Positions 8,300 through 16,015 of a stretch of DNA of 28,010 nt are shown here, one piece after another. Numbering within the stretch: the stretch's first letter is position 1; each line of letters opens with the position of its first letter. The notes beneath the pieces were generated by a model. That model searched no databases, was not told the origin of the DNA, and was given only the letters and a program-made list of their open reading frames with translations. The position numbers and the translations under genes were made by a program. Source of the DNA: JAHIVB01 sp964574705 (GTDB lineage: Bacteria > Bacillota_I > Bacilli_A > Izemoplasmatales > Hujiaoplasmataceae); NCBI GenBank assembly GCA_964574705.1, contig CAZNOO010000021.1, positions 1 through 28,010 of the forward strand, written 5' to 3'.

Positions 8300-8842
8300 T
8301 TACTTAGCAGTTTTCCCTTCTTTACGACGTACATATTCGCCACGATATCTGATACCTTTACCAAGATATGGCTCAGGTTGTCTGATTTTGCGAATGTTTG
8401 CGGCAAATTCTCCTACCGCTTGTTTATCGATTCCTCTGATATGGATTTCCGTATTGATTGGAGTCTCAACGGTTAATCCCTCAGGAATCACGACTTCGAC
8501 TGGATTTGAATATCCAACGCTTACTACTAAAATGTTGCTATCTTTCAATGAAGCACGGTAACCAACACCCTTAATGTCAAGGATCTTCGTGTAACCTTCG
8601 GTCACACCTTTAACCATATTGTTCAATAACGCTCTCGTCGTACCGTGTAAGGCACGATGGCGTAATGAATCAGATGGTCGGGTTACAGAAACTTCGTTAT
8701 TAGCAACTTCGATTTTCATATCCGTATGGAATGAAAAATCAAGAGTTCCTTTTGGTCCTTTGACGGTGACGAGATTATGTTTCCCGACAACGACGCTGGC
8801 GCCAGCTGGAACAGTGATCGCTTGTTTACCAACACGACTCAT
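8300..8842 (-). CDS. rplF: 50S ribosomal protein L6 (uL6)
   Basis: This 180-residue uL6 has two similar alpha/beta domains and sits near the GTPase-associated centre. It begins MSRVGKQAITVPAG and ends with the highly conserved KGKGIRYRGEYVRRKEGK-type tail (visible as GKGIRYRGEYVRRKEG). It is separated from rpsH by 49 bases that contain a good ribosome binding site but no terminator. Confidence 0.97.
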   Translation of the reverse strand: MSRVGKQAITVPAGASVVVGKHNLVTVKGPKGTLDFSFHTDMKIEVANNEVSVTRPSDSLRHRALHGTTRALLNNMVKGVTEGYTKILDIKGVGYRASLKDSNILVVSVGYSNPVEVVIPEGLTVETPINTEIHIRGIDKQAVGEFAANIRKIRQPEPYLGKGIRYRGEYVRRKEGKTAK

Positions 8843-8891
8843 AGTTTTCTTGCACCTCCGTATTTTCTTTCTCTAATTTTAGAATGTTTGA

Positions 8892-9290
8892 TTACCAAAC
8901 GTATGCCAAGACTTCTCCACCGACTTGTTGTTTTCTGGCTTCACGATCGGTCATGATGCCTCTTGATGTAGAGACAATTGCGATACCTAAACCATTCAAC
9001 ACTCTTGGAATATCATCTGTTTTGGCATAAACTCTTAATCCCGGTTTGGAAATTTTCTTTAATCCCCTTACCGCTCTTTCTGAATTTTGTAAATATTTCA
9101 ATGTTACTTTGATATTTGCCTGAACACCGCCGCTAACAACTTCAAAATCAGTGATGAATCCTTCTTGCTTAAGCAAAGAAAGGATTTCCACTTTCAATTT
9201 GGAAGCGGGTACGTCCACGGTTTGTTTTTTCATTTGATTTGCGTTACGGATTCTTGTTAGCATATCCGCAATAGGATCTGTCATAACCAT
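8892..9290 (-). CDS. rpsH: 30S ribosomal protein S8 (uS8)
   Basis: This 132-residue uS8 binds the central domain of 16S rRNA early in assembly; in E. coli it also represses the spc operon. Signatures are TDPIADMLTRIRNAN at the N-terminus and the C-terminal STSRGIMTDREARKQQVGGE. Two in-frame ATGs are possible (9290 and 9284). I chose the first because AGGAAGGAGG ends 10 bases upstream of it, against 16 bases for the second, although many homologues start at the second. There are 51 bases between it and the S14 gene. Confidence 0.96.
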   Translation of the reverse strand: MVMTDPIADMLTRIRNANQMKKQTVDVPASKLKVEILSLLKQEGFITDFEVVSGGVQANIKVTLKYLQNSERAVRGLKKISKPGLRVYAKTDDIPRVLNGLGIAIVSTSRGIMTDREARKQQVGGEVLAYVW

Positions 9291-9341
9291 ATTAATAATG
9301 CCTCCTTCCTGGATTGTAGGAATTTATTTTCATCATATTAC

Positions 9342-9527
9342 TTACCAACTTGCTTTTTTGACGCCAGGTATTTGTCCCTTGTAAGCCAACTCACGGAAGC
9401 AAATACGACATAGTTTGAATTTGCGGTAGACTGAATGAGGACGTCCACAACGTTCGCATCTTGTATAGTCTCTAACTGGGAACTTCGAACCACGTTTTTG
9501 TCTGACTTTCATCGATGTTTTTGCCAT
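9342..9527 (-). CDS. rpsZ: 30S ribosomal protein S14, zinc type (uS14Z)
   Basis: This 61-residue protein is the short zinc-binding form of S14, with C24-X2-C27 and C40-X2-C43 all present (RCERCG and LCRICF). It is a head protein of the small subunit. The position between rplE and rpsH is the standard one. No zinc-independent paralogue is seen in the window. The gene is also named rpsN in many genomes. Confidence 0.96.
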   Translation of the reverse strand: MAKTSMKVRQKRGSKFPVRDYTRCERCGRPHSVYRKFKLCRICFRELAYKGQIPGVKKASW

Positions 9528-9536
9528 GTTTTCCTC

Positions 9537-10079
9537 CTAGTTCTTTCTGAATGGCATGCCATACAGTTTCAACAACTCAAAAGCCTCTTGATCGGTTTTT
9601 GCGGTTGTAACAATGACAATGTCCATTCCACGAATTTTGTTGACTTTGTCGTAATTGATTTCCGGAAAAATCAATTGCTCTTTGACGCCTAGCGTATAGT
9701 TTCCACGTCCGTCAAATCCTCTGGGGTTAATTCCGCGGAAGTCACGTACACGTGGTAATGCAATGGTAATCAGTTTGTCCAGGAATTGGAACATTCTCTC
9801 ACCGCGCAAAGTGACTTTGCAGCCAATTGGCATTCCTTCACGAAGCTTAAAGCTCGCGATGGATTTCTTTGCTTTGGTAACGAGTGGTTTTTGACCTGTA
9901 ATTTGTGTTAATTCACTTACGGCATCATCTAATACTTTCGGATTTGCAACTGCATCTCCAACCCCAATGTTAATGACAATCTTTGCCACTTTTGGGCTTT
10001 CCATGACGGAAGAATAATTAAATTTTGCCTGTAAAGCTGGCAGTATGTCGCTGTTGTATTTTACTTGTAAACGATTCAT
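9537..10079 (-). CDS. rplE: 50S ribosomal protein L5 (uL5)
   Basis: The 180-residue uL5 binds 5S rRNA and contacts the P-site tRNA and S13. Recognisable parts are VVINIGVGDAVANPKVLDDA, TGQKPLVTKAKKSIASFKLR, and the LPRVRDFRGINPRGFDGRGN signature. The start is ATG at 10077-10079, where GGGAG is 7 bases upstream; an in-frame TTG directly before it would add one residue but is too close to that site. It follows rplX and precedes the S14 gene by 9 bases. Confidence 0.96.
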   Translation of the reverse strand: MNRLQVKYNSDILPALQAKFNYSSVMESPKVAKIVINIGVGDAVANPKVLDDAVSELTQITGQKPLVTKAKKSIASFKLREGMPIGCKVTLRGERMFQFLDKLITIALPRVRDFRGINPRGFDGRGNYTLGVKEQLIFPEINYDKVNKIRGMDIVIVTTAKTDQEAFELLKLYGMPFRKN

Positions 10080-10095
10080 CAATATTCTCCCTTCA

Positions 10096-10434
10096 TTATT
10101 TTAAGACTTCGCCTGATTTTTTTGCGTAGCGGACAACTTCCGTCACGTCTTCTTTTTTCACTTTTTTAGTAACGGTTTTATAACCGATTCTTGTAGGTTT
10201 CTTTGTTTTAGGATCCAATAACATCACGTTAGAAACATGAATTGGTTTTTGAATCTCAACGATTCCACCATCCGGATTTGTCTGGGATGGTTTCAAATGT
10301 TTTTTGACTTTTGATAATCCTTCGCCTTCAAGCATAACGCGTTCGGATTTCAATAGAACTTTAGAAATCGTTCCTTGTTTTCCTTTGTCGGATCCAGAGA
10401 TTATAACGACTTTATCGCCTTTTTTTAATTTCAT
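10096..10434 (-). CDS. rplX: 50S ribosomal protein L24 (uL24)
   Basis: The 112-residue uL24 is an assembly initiator of the large subunit, and sits near the exit of the peptide tunnel. The KOW motif is at the N-terminus (KKGDKVVIISGSDKGKQGTI), followed by KKHLKPSQTNPDGGIVEIQ and VMLLDPKTKKPTRIGY. It is a few residues longer than usual through a lysine-rich C-terminal tail. It follows rplN by 10 bases. Confidence 0.96.
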   Translation of the reverse strand: MKLKKGDKVVIISGSDKGKQGTISKVLLKSERVMLEGEGLSKVKKHLKPSQTNPDGGIVEIQKPIHVSNVMLLDPKTKKPTRIGYKTVTKKVKKEDVTEVVRYAKKSGEVLK

Positions 10435-10444
10435 GATGTCCTCC

Positions 10445-10813
10445 TTATAATACTTCTGGAGCTAAAGAAACGATTTTTGTAAACTCGGCTTCTCTTAACT
10501 CACGCGCAACGGGTCCAAAGATACGAGTGCCTTTTGGGCTCTTGTCATCTTTGATTATGACGGCTGCGTTGTCATCAAATTTAATGAATGATCCATCTGC
10601 ACGACGAACACCTTTTTTTGTTCTCACGATTACTGCTTTTACGACTTCACCTTTTTTTACCAACCCGCCAGGAGTTGCTGCCTTGACGGTAGCTACGATG
10701 ATATCACCGATATTGGCGTATCTACGGCTGGTTCCGCCCAAGACTTTAATGGTCAGGATTTCTTTGGCTCCGGAGTTGTCTGCGATCTTTAATCTGGTTT
10801 CTTGTTGTATCAT
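10445..10813 (-). CDS. rplN: 50S ribosomal protein L14 (uL14)
   Basis: The 122-residue uL14 is a near-invariant five-stranded barrel at the subunit interface. It begins MIQQETRLKIADNSGAKEI. It also contains GDIIVATVKAATPGG and the conserved GTRIFGPVARELR segment, with the usual length. It follows rpsQ by 19 bases. Confidence 0.97.
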   Translation of the reverse strand: MIQQETRLKIADNSGAKEILTIKVLGGTSRRYANIGDIIVATVKAATPGGLVKKGEVVKAVIVRTKKGVRRADGSFIKFDDNAAVIIKDDKSPKGTRIFGPVARELREAEFTKIVSLAPEVL

Positions 10814-10832
10814 GATTTATCCTCCCCTTCGC

Positions 10833-11093
10833 CTATTGTTCTACGTTTTGCTCAACAATTTCAACTAAACGGAACCGTTTTGTTGCTGAATAAGGACGGC
10901 ATCCCACGATTTTGACAGTATCGCCAGTTTTCGCTTGATTTAGTTCATCATGAGCTCTGAATTTTTTGGACGAGATGACTCGTTTGCTGTACAGTGGATG
11001 CTTTTTATAAGTTGTTACCAGAACCGTGATTGTTTTGTCGTTTTTGTCGGACACTACTTTTCCGGTAAATACTTTTAGATTTTTGCCTTCCAT
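10833..11093 (-). CDS. rpsQ: 30S ribosomal protein S17 (uS17)
   Basis: This 86-residue OB-fold protein binds 16S rRNA at the lower body of the small subunit. It shows FTGKVVSDKNDKTITVLV, HPLYSKRVISSKKFRAHDE, and the GDTVKIVGCRPYSATKRF signature. It follows rpmC by 12 bases. Confidence 0.97.
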   Translation of the reverse strand: MEGKNLKVFTGKVVSDKNDKTITVLVTTYKKHPLYSKRVISSKKFRAHDELNQAKTGDTVKIVGCRPYSATKRFRLVEIVEQNVEQ

Positions 11094-11105
11094 GATCGTA
11101 TCCTC

Positions 11106-11300
11106 CTATTTTCCAACTCGTTCGGTAAGAATGGTCTTCATACGAGCGATTGTCTTTCTAACTGTGAATAAGCGTGCAGTGTTTTCAAGTTGGCCAGTCG
11201 CGTGCTTGAAGCGAAGGTCAAATAACTCTTTTTTAAGATTTTCGATTTCATTCAAGATTGTGGTTTCGTCCATCGCGCGAATATCTTTATTATTAAGCAT
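11106..11300 (-). CDS. rpmC: 50S ribosomal protein L29 (uL29)
   Basis: The 64-residue uL29 is a helical hairpin protein at the tunnel exit, where it takes part in the SRP and trigger-factor docking site. It contains ILNEIENLKKELFDLRFKHA and TVRKTIARMKTILTER. I chose the ATG at 11298-11300, which fits the family start and overlaps the rplP stop by 8 bases. Two in-frame GTG codons at 11310-11312 and 11307-11309 would add four residues but have no better binding site. Confidence 0.94.
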   Translation of the reverse strand: MLNNKDIRAMDETTILNEIENLKKELFDLRFKHATGQLENTARLFTVRKTIARMKTILTERVGK

Positions 11301-11718
11301 TTGATTCACCACTCTCTTTCTTGATTATTTTTGTTTTGATTGGAAGTTTGTGAGAAGCAAGTCTCAAAGCTTCTTTAGCAACGTCTTCAGAAACGCCGGC
11401 TACCTCAAACATGATTAAGCCTTCTTTGACTACTGCTACCCATTCTTCTGGAGAACCCTTACCGGATCCCATACGAACTTCCATCGGTTTTTTCGTTTTA
11501 GCCAAATGTGGGAATATTCTTACCCATACTTGTCCAGAACGTTTCATATATCGGGTCATTGCGATACGGCTTGCCTCGATTTGACGAGCGGTGATCCATG
11601 CACCTTGAAGTGCAACAAGTCCGAATTCGCCGAAGTTGATTGTCGAGCCACCTTTGGCTTTTCCTTCATAACTTACGCGATGAGGGCGACGATACTTCGT
11701 TCTTTTAGGCATTAACAT
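11293..11718 (-). CDS. rplP: 50S ribosomal protein L16 (uL16)
   Basis: The 141-residue uL16 lies beside the A-site tRNA and joins late in assembly. It starts with the typical MLMPKRTKYRRPHR. It continues with FGEFGLVALQGAWITARQIE, has RIFPHLAKTKKPMEVRMGSG, and keeps the GKGSPEEWVAVVKEG loop. A short charged tail of about ten residues follows the fold. It lies 2 bases after rpsC. Confidence 0.97.
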   Translation of the reverse strand: MLMPKRTKYRRPHRVSYEGKAKGGSTINFGEFGLVALQGAWITARQIEASRIAMTRYMKRSGQVWVRIFPHLAKTKKPMEVRMGSGKGSPEEWVAVVKEGLIMFEVAGVSEDVAKEALRLASHKLPIKTKIIKKESGESNA

Positions 11719-11720
11719 AA

Positions 11721-12368
11721 TTACCTAGCCTCCTTCTTTGAAGGCAGAATTTCTCCTTTGTAAATCCACACTTTGACACCGAGCTTACCATAAGTGGTCT
11801 TCGCTTCTGCTAATGCATAATCGATGTTAGCTCTCAAAGTATGTAGAGGTACATTTCCTTCACTATAACCTTCACTACGTGCCATTTCGGCTCCGGCTAA
11901 ACGTCCGGAGATTAAAGTTTTGCATCCTCTTGCTCCAGCTTTTAGAGCTCTTTGGATTGCAACTTTTTGTACTCTACGGAATGAAGCGCGGTTTTCTAAC
12001 TGTTTTGCGATACTTTCTGCGACCAATTTAGCATCTAACTCAGCGCGTTTGATTTCAACGACATTAAGGAACACTTCTTTGTTCGACAGTTTTTTTAGTT
12101 TTTCTACAACTGCATTTTTTGTTTCTCCGTTACGGCCAATGACCATACCTGGTTTTGCAGTGTTGACTGTAATAATGACTCTGGATTTGCTTCTTTCAAT
12201 CTCGATTTTAGAAATGCTAGCATTTTTATAAAGATCGTTTAATAAGTCGCGAATTTTAATGTCTTCAAGAAGTAAATCAGCAACGTCGTTTTTGTCAGCA
12301 TACCATCTGGATTCCCAATCAAGGATGATCCCGATTCTTTGTCCGATTGGACTAACCTTTTGTCCCAT
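11721..12368 (-). CDS. rpsC: 30S ribosomal protein S3 (uS3)
   Basis: The 215-residue uS3 lies at the mRNA entry tunnel and takes part in helicase activity of the ribosome. The N-terminal part begins GQKVSPIGQRIGII. The KH domain (about 45-110) has VIGRNGETKNAVVEKL. The C-terminal domain shows RRVQKVAIQRALKAGARG and LAGAEMARSEGYSEG. It follows rplV by 11 bases. Confidence 0.97.
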   Translation of the reverse strand: MGQKVSPIGQRIGIILDWESRWYADKNDVADLLLEDIKIRDLLNDLYKNASISKIEIERSKSRVIITVNTAKPGMVIGRNGETKNAVVEKLKKLSNKEVFLNVVEIKRAELDAKLVAESIAKQLENRASFRRVQKVAIQRALKAGARGCKTLISGRLAGAEMARSEGYSEGNVPLHTLRANIDYALAEAKTTYGKLGVKVWIYKGEILPSKKEAR

Positions 12369-12379
12369 AAAATCCCTCC

Positions 12380-12715
12380 TTATTCTTTCTCAGCCACTGT
12401 GATATACACATGGCTGGTTCTTTTTAAAATTGCAAATCCTCTACCTTGCGCGTGCGGTTGCATTCTTTTTAATGTTCTGCCTTCGCCTACGTAGATTTCT
12501 TTAATGAAAAGTTTGTTTTGATCTAGTTGGTAATTGTGTTCTGCATTCGCAACAACAGACTTCAACAATTTTTCAACCATTTTCGTCGCTCCTCTAGGGG
12601 TGTTGCGAAGAATTGCGTAGGCATCGCCAACATTCTTTCCTCTGATCAAATCGACTACCAAACGGACCTTACGAGCTGCAATTCTTACGCTGTTTACACT
12701 TGCTTTAGCTTCCAT
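12380..12715 (-). CDS. rplV: 50S ribosomal protein L22 (uL22)
   Basis: This 111-residue uL22 extends a beta-hairpin into the peptide exit tunnel. Visible signatures are RIAARKVRLVVDLIRGK at the N-terminus and the hairpin region GEGRTLKRMQPHAQGRGFAI, which in other bacteria is the site of macrolide-resistance changes; it looks wild type here. Its ATG shares one base with the rpsS stop (TAATG), so the pair is probably coupled. Confidence 0.97.
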   Translation of the reverse strand: MEAKASVNSVRIAARKVRLVVDLIRGKNVGDAYAILRNTPRGATKMVEKLLKSVVANAEHNYQLDQNKLFIKEIYVGEGRTLKRMQPHAQGRGFAILKRTSHVYITVAEKE

Positions 12716-13002
12716 TATTTGCCTCCCGCTTTCTTAACTACTTTTTTGTCCGCATGACCGCGATATGTTCTGGTTGGAGAGAACTCTCCTAATTTGTGAC
12801 CGACCATATCTTCGGTAACGTATACGGGAATGTGTTCCTTCCCATTATGAACACCGATGGTTAATCCTACAAATTGTGGAAATATTGTTGAACGTCTTGA
12901 CCATGTTTGAATGACTTTCTTTGAGTTTAACTTGTTTGCTTCTACCACTTTTTTCAATAAGTGATCATCACAAAATGGACCTTTTTTAACTGAACGTGAC
13001 AT
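12715..13002 (-). CDS. rpsS: 30S ribosomal protein S19 (uS19)
   Basis: The 95-residue uS19 is a head protein that pairs with S13. It has SRSVKKGPFCDDHLLKKV at the N-terminus, IQTWSRRSTIFPQFVG in the middle, and the GHKLGEFSPTRTYRGH signature near the end. It lies 18 bases after rplB and overlaps rplV by one base. Confidence 0.97.
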   Translation of the reverse strand: MSRSVKKGPFCDDHLLKKVVEANKLNSKKVIQTWSRRSTIFPQFVGLTIGVHNGKEHIPVYVTEDMVGHKLGEFSPTRTYRGHADKKVVKKAGGK

Positions 13003-13020
13003 ACTCGAGTTCCTCCTTTC

Positions 13021-13851
13021 CTATTTATTTCTTCTTCTAACGATTAGTTTATCGCTAGATTTATGATTTTTTCTTGTGATTTTTCCAAGAGCGACTTTAC
13101 CCCAAGGAGTAAGTGGAGATGGATGACCGATTGGTTGACGACCTTCACCACCACCGTGCGGATGGTCTACTGGGTTCATTGCAGAACCACGAACCGTCGG
13201 TTTGATTCCCATGTGTCTTTTTCTTCCTGCTTTACCGATTTTGACAAGTTCGTAGAATTCGTTTCCGACTTCACCGACAGTTGCGCGGCAAACGCCAAGA
13301 ATACGACGAACTTCTCCTGATTTCAAACGGACTAGAACATAACGTTCTTCACGTCCGAGGATTTGAGCGCTTGTTCCAGCGGCACGAATCAACTGACCGC
13401 CTTTTCCTGGATAAAGTTCGATGTTGTGGATTACAGTACCAACTGGGATGTTTTTGATTGGCATTGCATTTCCGACTACGATATCGACGTTTTCTCCGGA
13501 TTCAAGGAATTGTCCTACTTGTAATCCTTTTGGAGCAAGGATGTATCTTTTTTCACCATCAACGTAGTGAAGCAAAGCGATGTTTGCACTTCTGTTTGGA
13601 TCGTACTCGATGGTAGCTACTTTTCCTAAAATGCCGTCTTTGTTTCTTTTAAAGTCAATGATACGGTATTTTCTTTTAGCGCCACCAGCTTGATGACGAA
13701 CGGTGATTTTACCTTGATTGTTTCTGCCGCCTTCTTTTTTTAAAGGGGCTAACAATGATTTTTCTGGCTGGGAAGTTGTTAGTTCAGCATAATCCAACTT
13801 CGTCATACCACGAGTTCCAGGTGTCCGTGGTTTGTATTTAATAATAGCCAT
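13021..13851 (-). CDS. rplB: 50S ribosomal protein L2 (uL2)
   Basis: The 276-residue uL2 is one of the largest and most conserved ribosomal proteins and is needed for subunit joining and peptidyl transfer. The OB-fold and SH3-like domains are followed by the invariant MNPVDHPHGGGEGR loop (about 223-236), whose histidine is functionally important in E. coli. The C-terminus is the basic tail KSSDKLIVRRRNK. It follows rplW by 15 bases. Confidence 0.98.
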   Translation of the reverse strand: MAIIKYKPRTPGTRGMTKLDYAELTTSQPEKSLLAPLKKEGGRNNQGKITVRHQAGGAKRKYRIIDFKRNKDGILGKVATIEYDPNRSANIALLHYVDGEKRYILAPKGLQVGQFLESGENVDIVVGNAMPIKNIPVGTVIHNIELYPGKGGQLIRAAGTSAQILGREERYVLVRLKSGEVRRILGVCRATVGEVGNEFYELVKIGKAGRKRHMGIKPTVRGSAMNPVDHPHGGGEGRQPIGHPSPLTPWGKVALGKITRKNHKSSDKLIVRRRNK

Positions 13852-13866
13852 TAGTTGTTCCTCCCA

Positions 13867-14148
13867 TTACGCGGTGTAAATGTCGATTTTATAGCCTTTT
13901 TCAAGCGTTACAATTGCTTTAGAAATAGCAGCTGTAAATCCAGAGTATTGACCTACTCTTTTTGCTTTTGCGGGCATATTGATGACATTTACTTTCGCGA
14001 CTTTCACATCAAAGATTTCTTCAATCGCATCTTTGATTTGGATTTTATTTGCGTTTTTGTCAACTTCGAACGTGTATTTACGGTCAGAAGCGAGTCTTGC
14101 TGATTTTTCCGATACAACTGGAAGCTTTATAATTTGATATTTGTCCAT
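13867..14148 (-). CDS. rplW: 50S ribosomal protein L23 (uL23)
   Basis: The 93-residue uL23 sits at the tunnel exit and is the main docking site for trigger factor and SRP. It has KLPVVSEKSARLASDRKYTF and VDKNANKIQIKDAIEEIFDV, followed by VNVINMPAKAKRVG. Only one base separates it from the rplD stop, so translation is probably coupled to L4. Confidence 0.97.
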   Translation of the reverse strand: MDKYQIIKLPVVSEKSARLASDRKYTFEVDKNANKIQIKDAIEEIFDVKVAKVNVINMPAKAKRVGQYSGFTAAISKAIVTLEKGYKIDIYTA

Positions 14149-14149
14149 A

Positions 14150-14773
14150 CTAACTCAAAGCCTCCTCAATCAATTTTAACGCTTTTTCGGTTGCGACAAC
14201 TGTGTTAGCGTTTAAGATGTCATACACGCTGGTATGATCGAATGTTACGGTTGTAACGTTTGGAAGGTTTCTGGTAGCGATATCTACAAGTTCATTGACG
14301 TCGTCAAGAACCAACATCGTTTTTCCTATCACCTTTAAATTATCTAATACTTGAAGCATCCCTTTGGTTTTGAAGTCCTCGAGAGCGAACTTGTCAAGTG
14401 CGATTAGGCTATCTTCTCTGACTTTGTCGGACAAGGCGATCTTCAATGCCAAACGGCGGATTTTTTTATTGACTTTATAATCATAGCTTCTTGGTATTGG
14501 GCCAAATACGATTCCACCACCAACCCATTGCGGGGCACGGATGGATCCTTGACGAGCGTTACCAGTTCCTTTTTGACGATACGGTTTACCACCGCCGCCA
14601 CGAACTTCGGTACGAGTTTTCGTTTTGTTTGTTCCTTGTCGCATTGCAGCTCTTTGTGCTTTGACGACATCATACATAACTTGTTGGTTGGACTCGACTC
14701 CAAATACGGAATCAGCTAAATTAAGATTCCCTACAGTTTCTCCTGCTTGGTTTAACAATGCTAATTTAGGCAT
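14150..14773 (-). CDS. rplD: 50S ribosomal protein L4 (uL4)
   Basis: The 207-residue uL4 has a globular domain and a long loop that lines the exit tunnel. The loop is visible as RGGGGKPYRQKGTGNARQG (about 61-79), followed by SIRAPQWVGGGIVFGP. In E. coli L4 is also the repressor of the S10 operon by binding its leader, so it is the first candidate ligand for the structured leader at 15792-15929. That is inference. It lies 27 bases after rplC. Confidence 0.97.
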   Translation of the reverse strand: MPKLALLNQAGETVGNLNLADSVFGVESNQQVMYDVVKAQRAAMRQGTNKTKTRTEVRGGGGKPYRQKGTGNARQGSIRAPQWVGGGIVFGPIPRSYDYKVNKKIRRLALKIALSDKVREDSLIALDKFALEDFKTKGMLQVLDNLKVIGKTMLVLDDVNELVDIATRNLPNVTTVTFDHTSVYDILNANTVVATEKALKLIEEALS

Positions 14774-14800
14774 AGCAATTTCCTCCTTTCGCGGTTTTTT

Positions 14801-15433
14801 CTATTTTTGTTTTTTATGTGCGTTTTTAATAATGATTAATGATTTATCTGCGCCTGGTACATTTCCTTTGACTAACAAGATGTTGTTTTCGGCATCAGCG
14901 CGAACAACGACCAAGTTTTGGATTGTGACTGTTTCATGTCCCATTCTTCCTGGCATTTGTTTTCCCTTGCGGATACGGTTTGGATCGATGGTTCCCATTG
15001 AACCAACACCACGATGGTATTTGGATCCATGAGCCATTGGGCCTGTTCCGAAGTTGTGACGCTTGATCACACCTTGAAATCCTTTTCCTTTTGATGTTCC
15101 TGTTGCGTCTACATAATCACCAGCGGCAAATATATCACATTTGACCTCTTGGCCGGGCTCGTATTCGTTCATTGCTTGAAGACGAATTTCCCGTACGTAG
15201 CGCTTAGGTGTTGTACCGACTTTTGCGAAATGTCCAGTGAGTGGTTTGTTAACGATGTTTGCACGTTTTTCACCAAATCCCAATTGAACGGCTTCGTATC
15301 CATCAGTCTCAACTGTTTTCTTTTGTAAGACGACGTTTGGAGTTACTTCGATTACTGTAACCGGAATTAATCTTCCATCCACGTCAAACACTTGAGTCAT
15401 TCCTACTTTTCTTCCTAAGATACCTTTTGCCAT
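14801..15433 (-). CDS. rplC: 50S ribosomal protein L3 (uL3)
   Basis: The 210-residue uL3 is an early assembly protein reaching close to the peptidyl transferase centre. It begins AKGILGRKVGMTQVFD. It has the central TGTSKGKGFQGVIKRHNF and the MAHGSKYHRGVGSMG loop. The 49 bases between it and rpsJ contain only AT-rich sequence and an AGGAGGTG binding site. Confidence 0.97.
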   Translation of the reverse strand: MAKGILGRKVGMTQVFDVDGRLIPVTVIEVTPNVVLQKKTVETDGYEAVQLGFGEKRANIVNKPLTGHFAKVGTTPKRYVREIRLQAMNEYEPGQEVKCDIFAAGDYVDATGTSKGKGFQGVIKRHNFGTGPMAHGSKYHRGVGSMGTIDPNRIRKGKQMPGRMGHETVTIQNLVVVRADAENNILLVKGNVPGADKSLIIIKNAHKKQK

Positions 15434-15482
15434 GAGTACACCTCCTATAGATTTTTTATTTCTAATTTTTTTAACATATCAA

Positions 15483-15791
15483 TTACTTCAATACGATATC
15501 GACGCCGGATGGTAAATCCAGATGCATCAACGAATCGATTGTTTTAGCCGATGGGTTGATGATGTCGATCAAACGTTTATGAGTTCTTCTTTCGAATTGC
15601 TCACGAGAATCTTTGTTCACGTGCGGACTTCTCAAAACCGTAAAGATTTCTTTTTCCGTTGGTAGAGGGATTGGTCCTGAAACGGTAGCTCCCGTTTTCT
15701 TTGCCGTATCCACGATCTTCCGAGCGGATTGGTCCAACAACCTGTGATCATAAGATTTAAGTCTGATTCTAATTACTTGATTAGTAGCCAT
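15483..15791 (-). CDS. rpsJ: 30S ribosomal protein S10 (uS10 / NusE)
   Basis: This 102-residue uS10 is a head protein of the small subunit and also acts as NusE in transcription antitermination. It contains RLKSYDHRLLDQSARKIVDT, GPIPLPTEKEIFTVLRSPHV, and KDSREQFERRTHKRL. It is the first gene of the operon, behind a strong AAAGGAGGAG site, with a structured leader and a promoter upstream. The str genes (rpsL, rpsG, fusA, tuf), which often precede it, are not adjacent here. Confidence 0.97.
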   Translation of the reverse strand: MATNQVIRIRLKSYDHRLLDQSARKIVDTAKKTGATVSGPIPLPTEKEIFTVLRSPHVNKDSREQFERRTHKRLIDIINPSAKTIDSLMHLDLPSGVDIVLK

Positions 15792-15929
15792 TAAATGCTC
15801 CTCCTTTGCATATAACTTAGCTTATATACGAGCTCGTTGTGAATTCCCTAACCTCACGCGTTGTCGTAACAACGGCTACGTGTGTGTCAGCAACCTCACA
15901 AGTCTACGCCTTCCTGTACTTGACAGGCA
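15792..15929 (-). promoter_or_regulatory. Structured 5' leader of the S10 operon
   Basis: Between the inferred transcription start (about 15929) and the rpsJ ATG lie about 138 bases. They hold several hairpins: CCTGT/ACAGG near 15912-15926; a perfect CGTTGT-TACG-ACAACG hairpin (15859-15874) extended by an outer CACG/CGTG stem (15855-15858 with 15879-15882) across a one-sided 4-base bulge; and ATATAA/TTATAT (15810-15827) just before the ribosome binding site. AACCTCAC (plus-strand sense) occurs twice, at 15850-15857 and 15892-15899. This is consistent with a ribosomal-protein-binding autoregulatory leader, but no known family was confirmed. Confidence 0.55.
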
Positions 15930-15935
15930 TTTAAC

Positions 15936-15964
15936 ATTTTAGCAAATTTTAACCCATAAAGCAA
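15936..15964 (-). promoter_or_regulatory. Promoter of the S10-spc-alpha operon
   Basis: On the minus strand TTGCTT (15959-15964) and TAAAAT (15936-15941) are separated by exactly 17 bases. TGC precedes the -10, giving an extended -10. A second TATAAT at 16001-16006 lacks a fitting -35 and is less likely. Confidence 0.8.
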
Positions 15965-16015
15965 GTCTTTTTTCTTGGTTATTGAATACTTTTTTTCCTT
16001 ATTATATATATATTG

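Noticed and set aside
14443..14703. Minus-strand 86-codon frame inside rplD
   Set aside because: It is a +1 shadow of the conserved L4 loop, with no independent start signal.
15828..15837. ACGAGCTCGT palindrome in the S10 leader as a repressor operator
   Set aside because: It lies within the transcribed leader about 100 bases after the start site and is short; it is more likely part of the RNA structure or chance.
16001..16006. Alternative TATAAT promoter for the S10 operon
   Set aside because: It lies in an AT repeat and has no -35 at 16-18 bases, while the promoter at 15936-15964 has both boxes, exact spacing and an extended -10.
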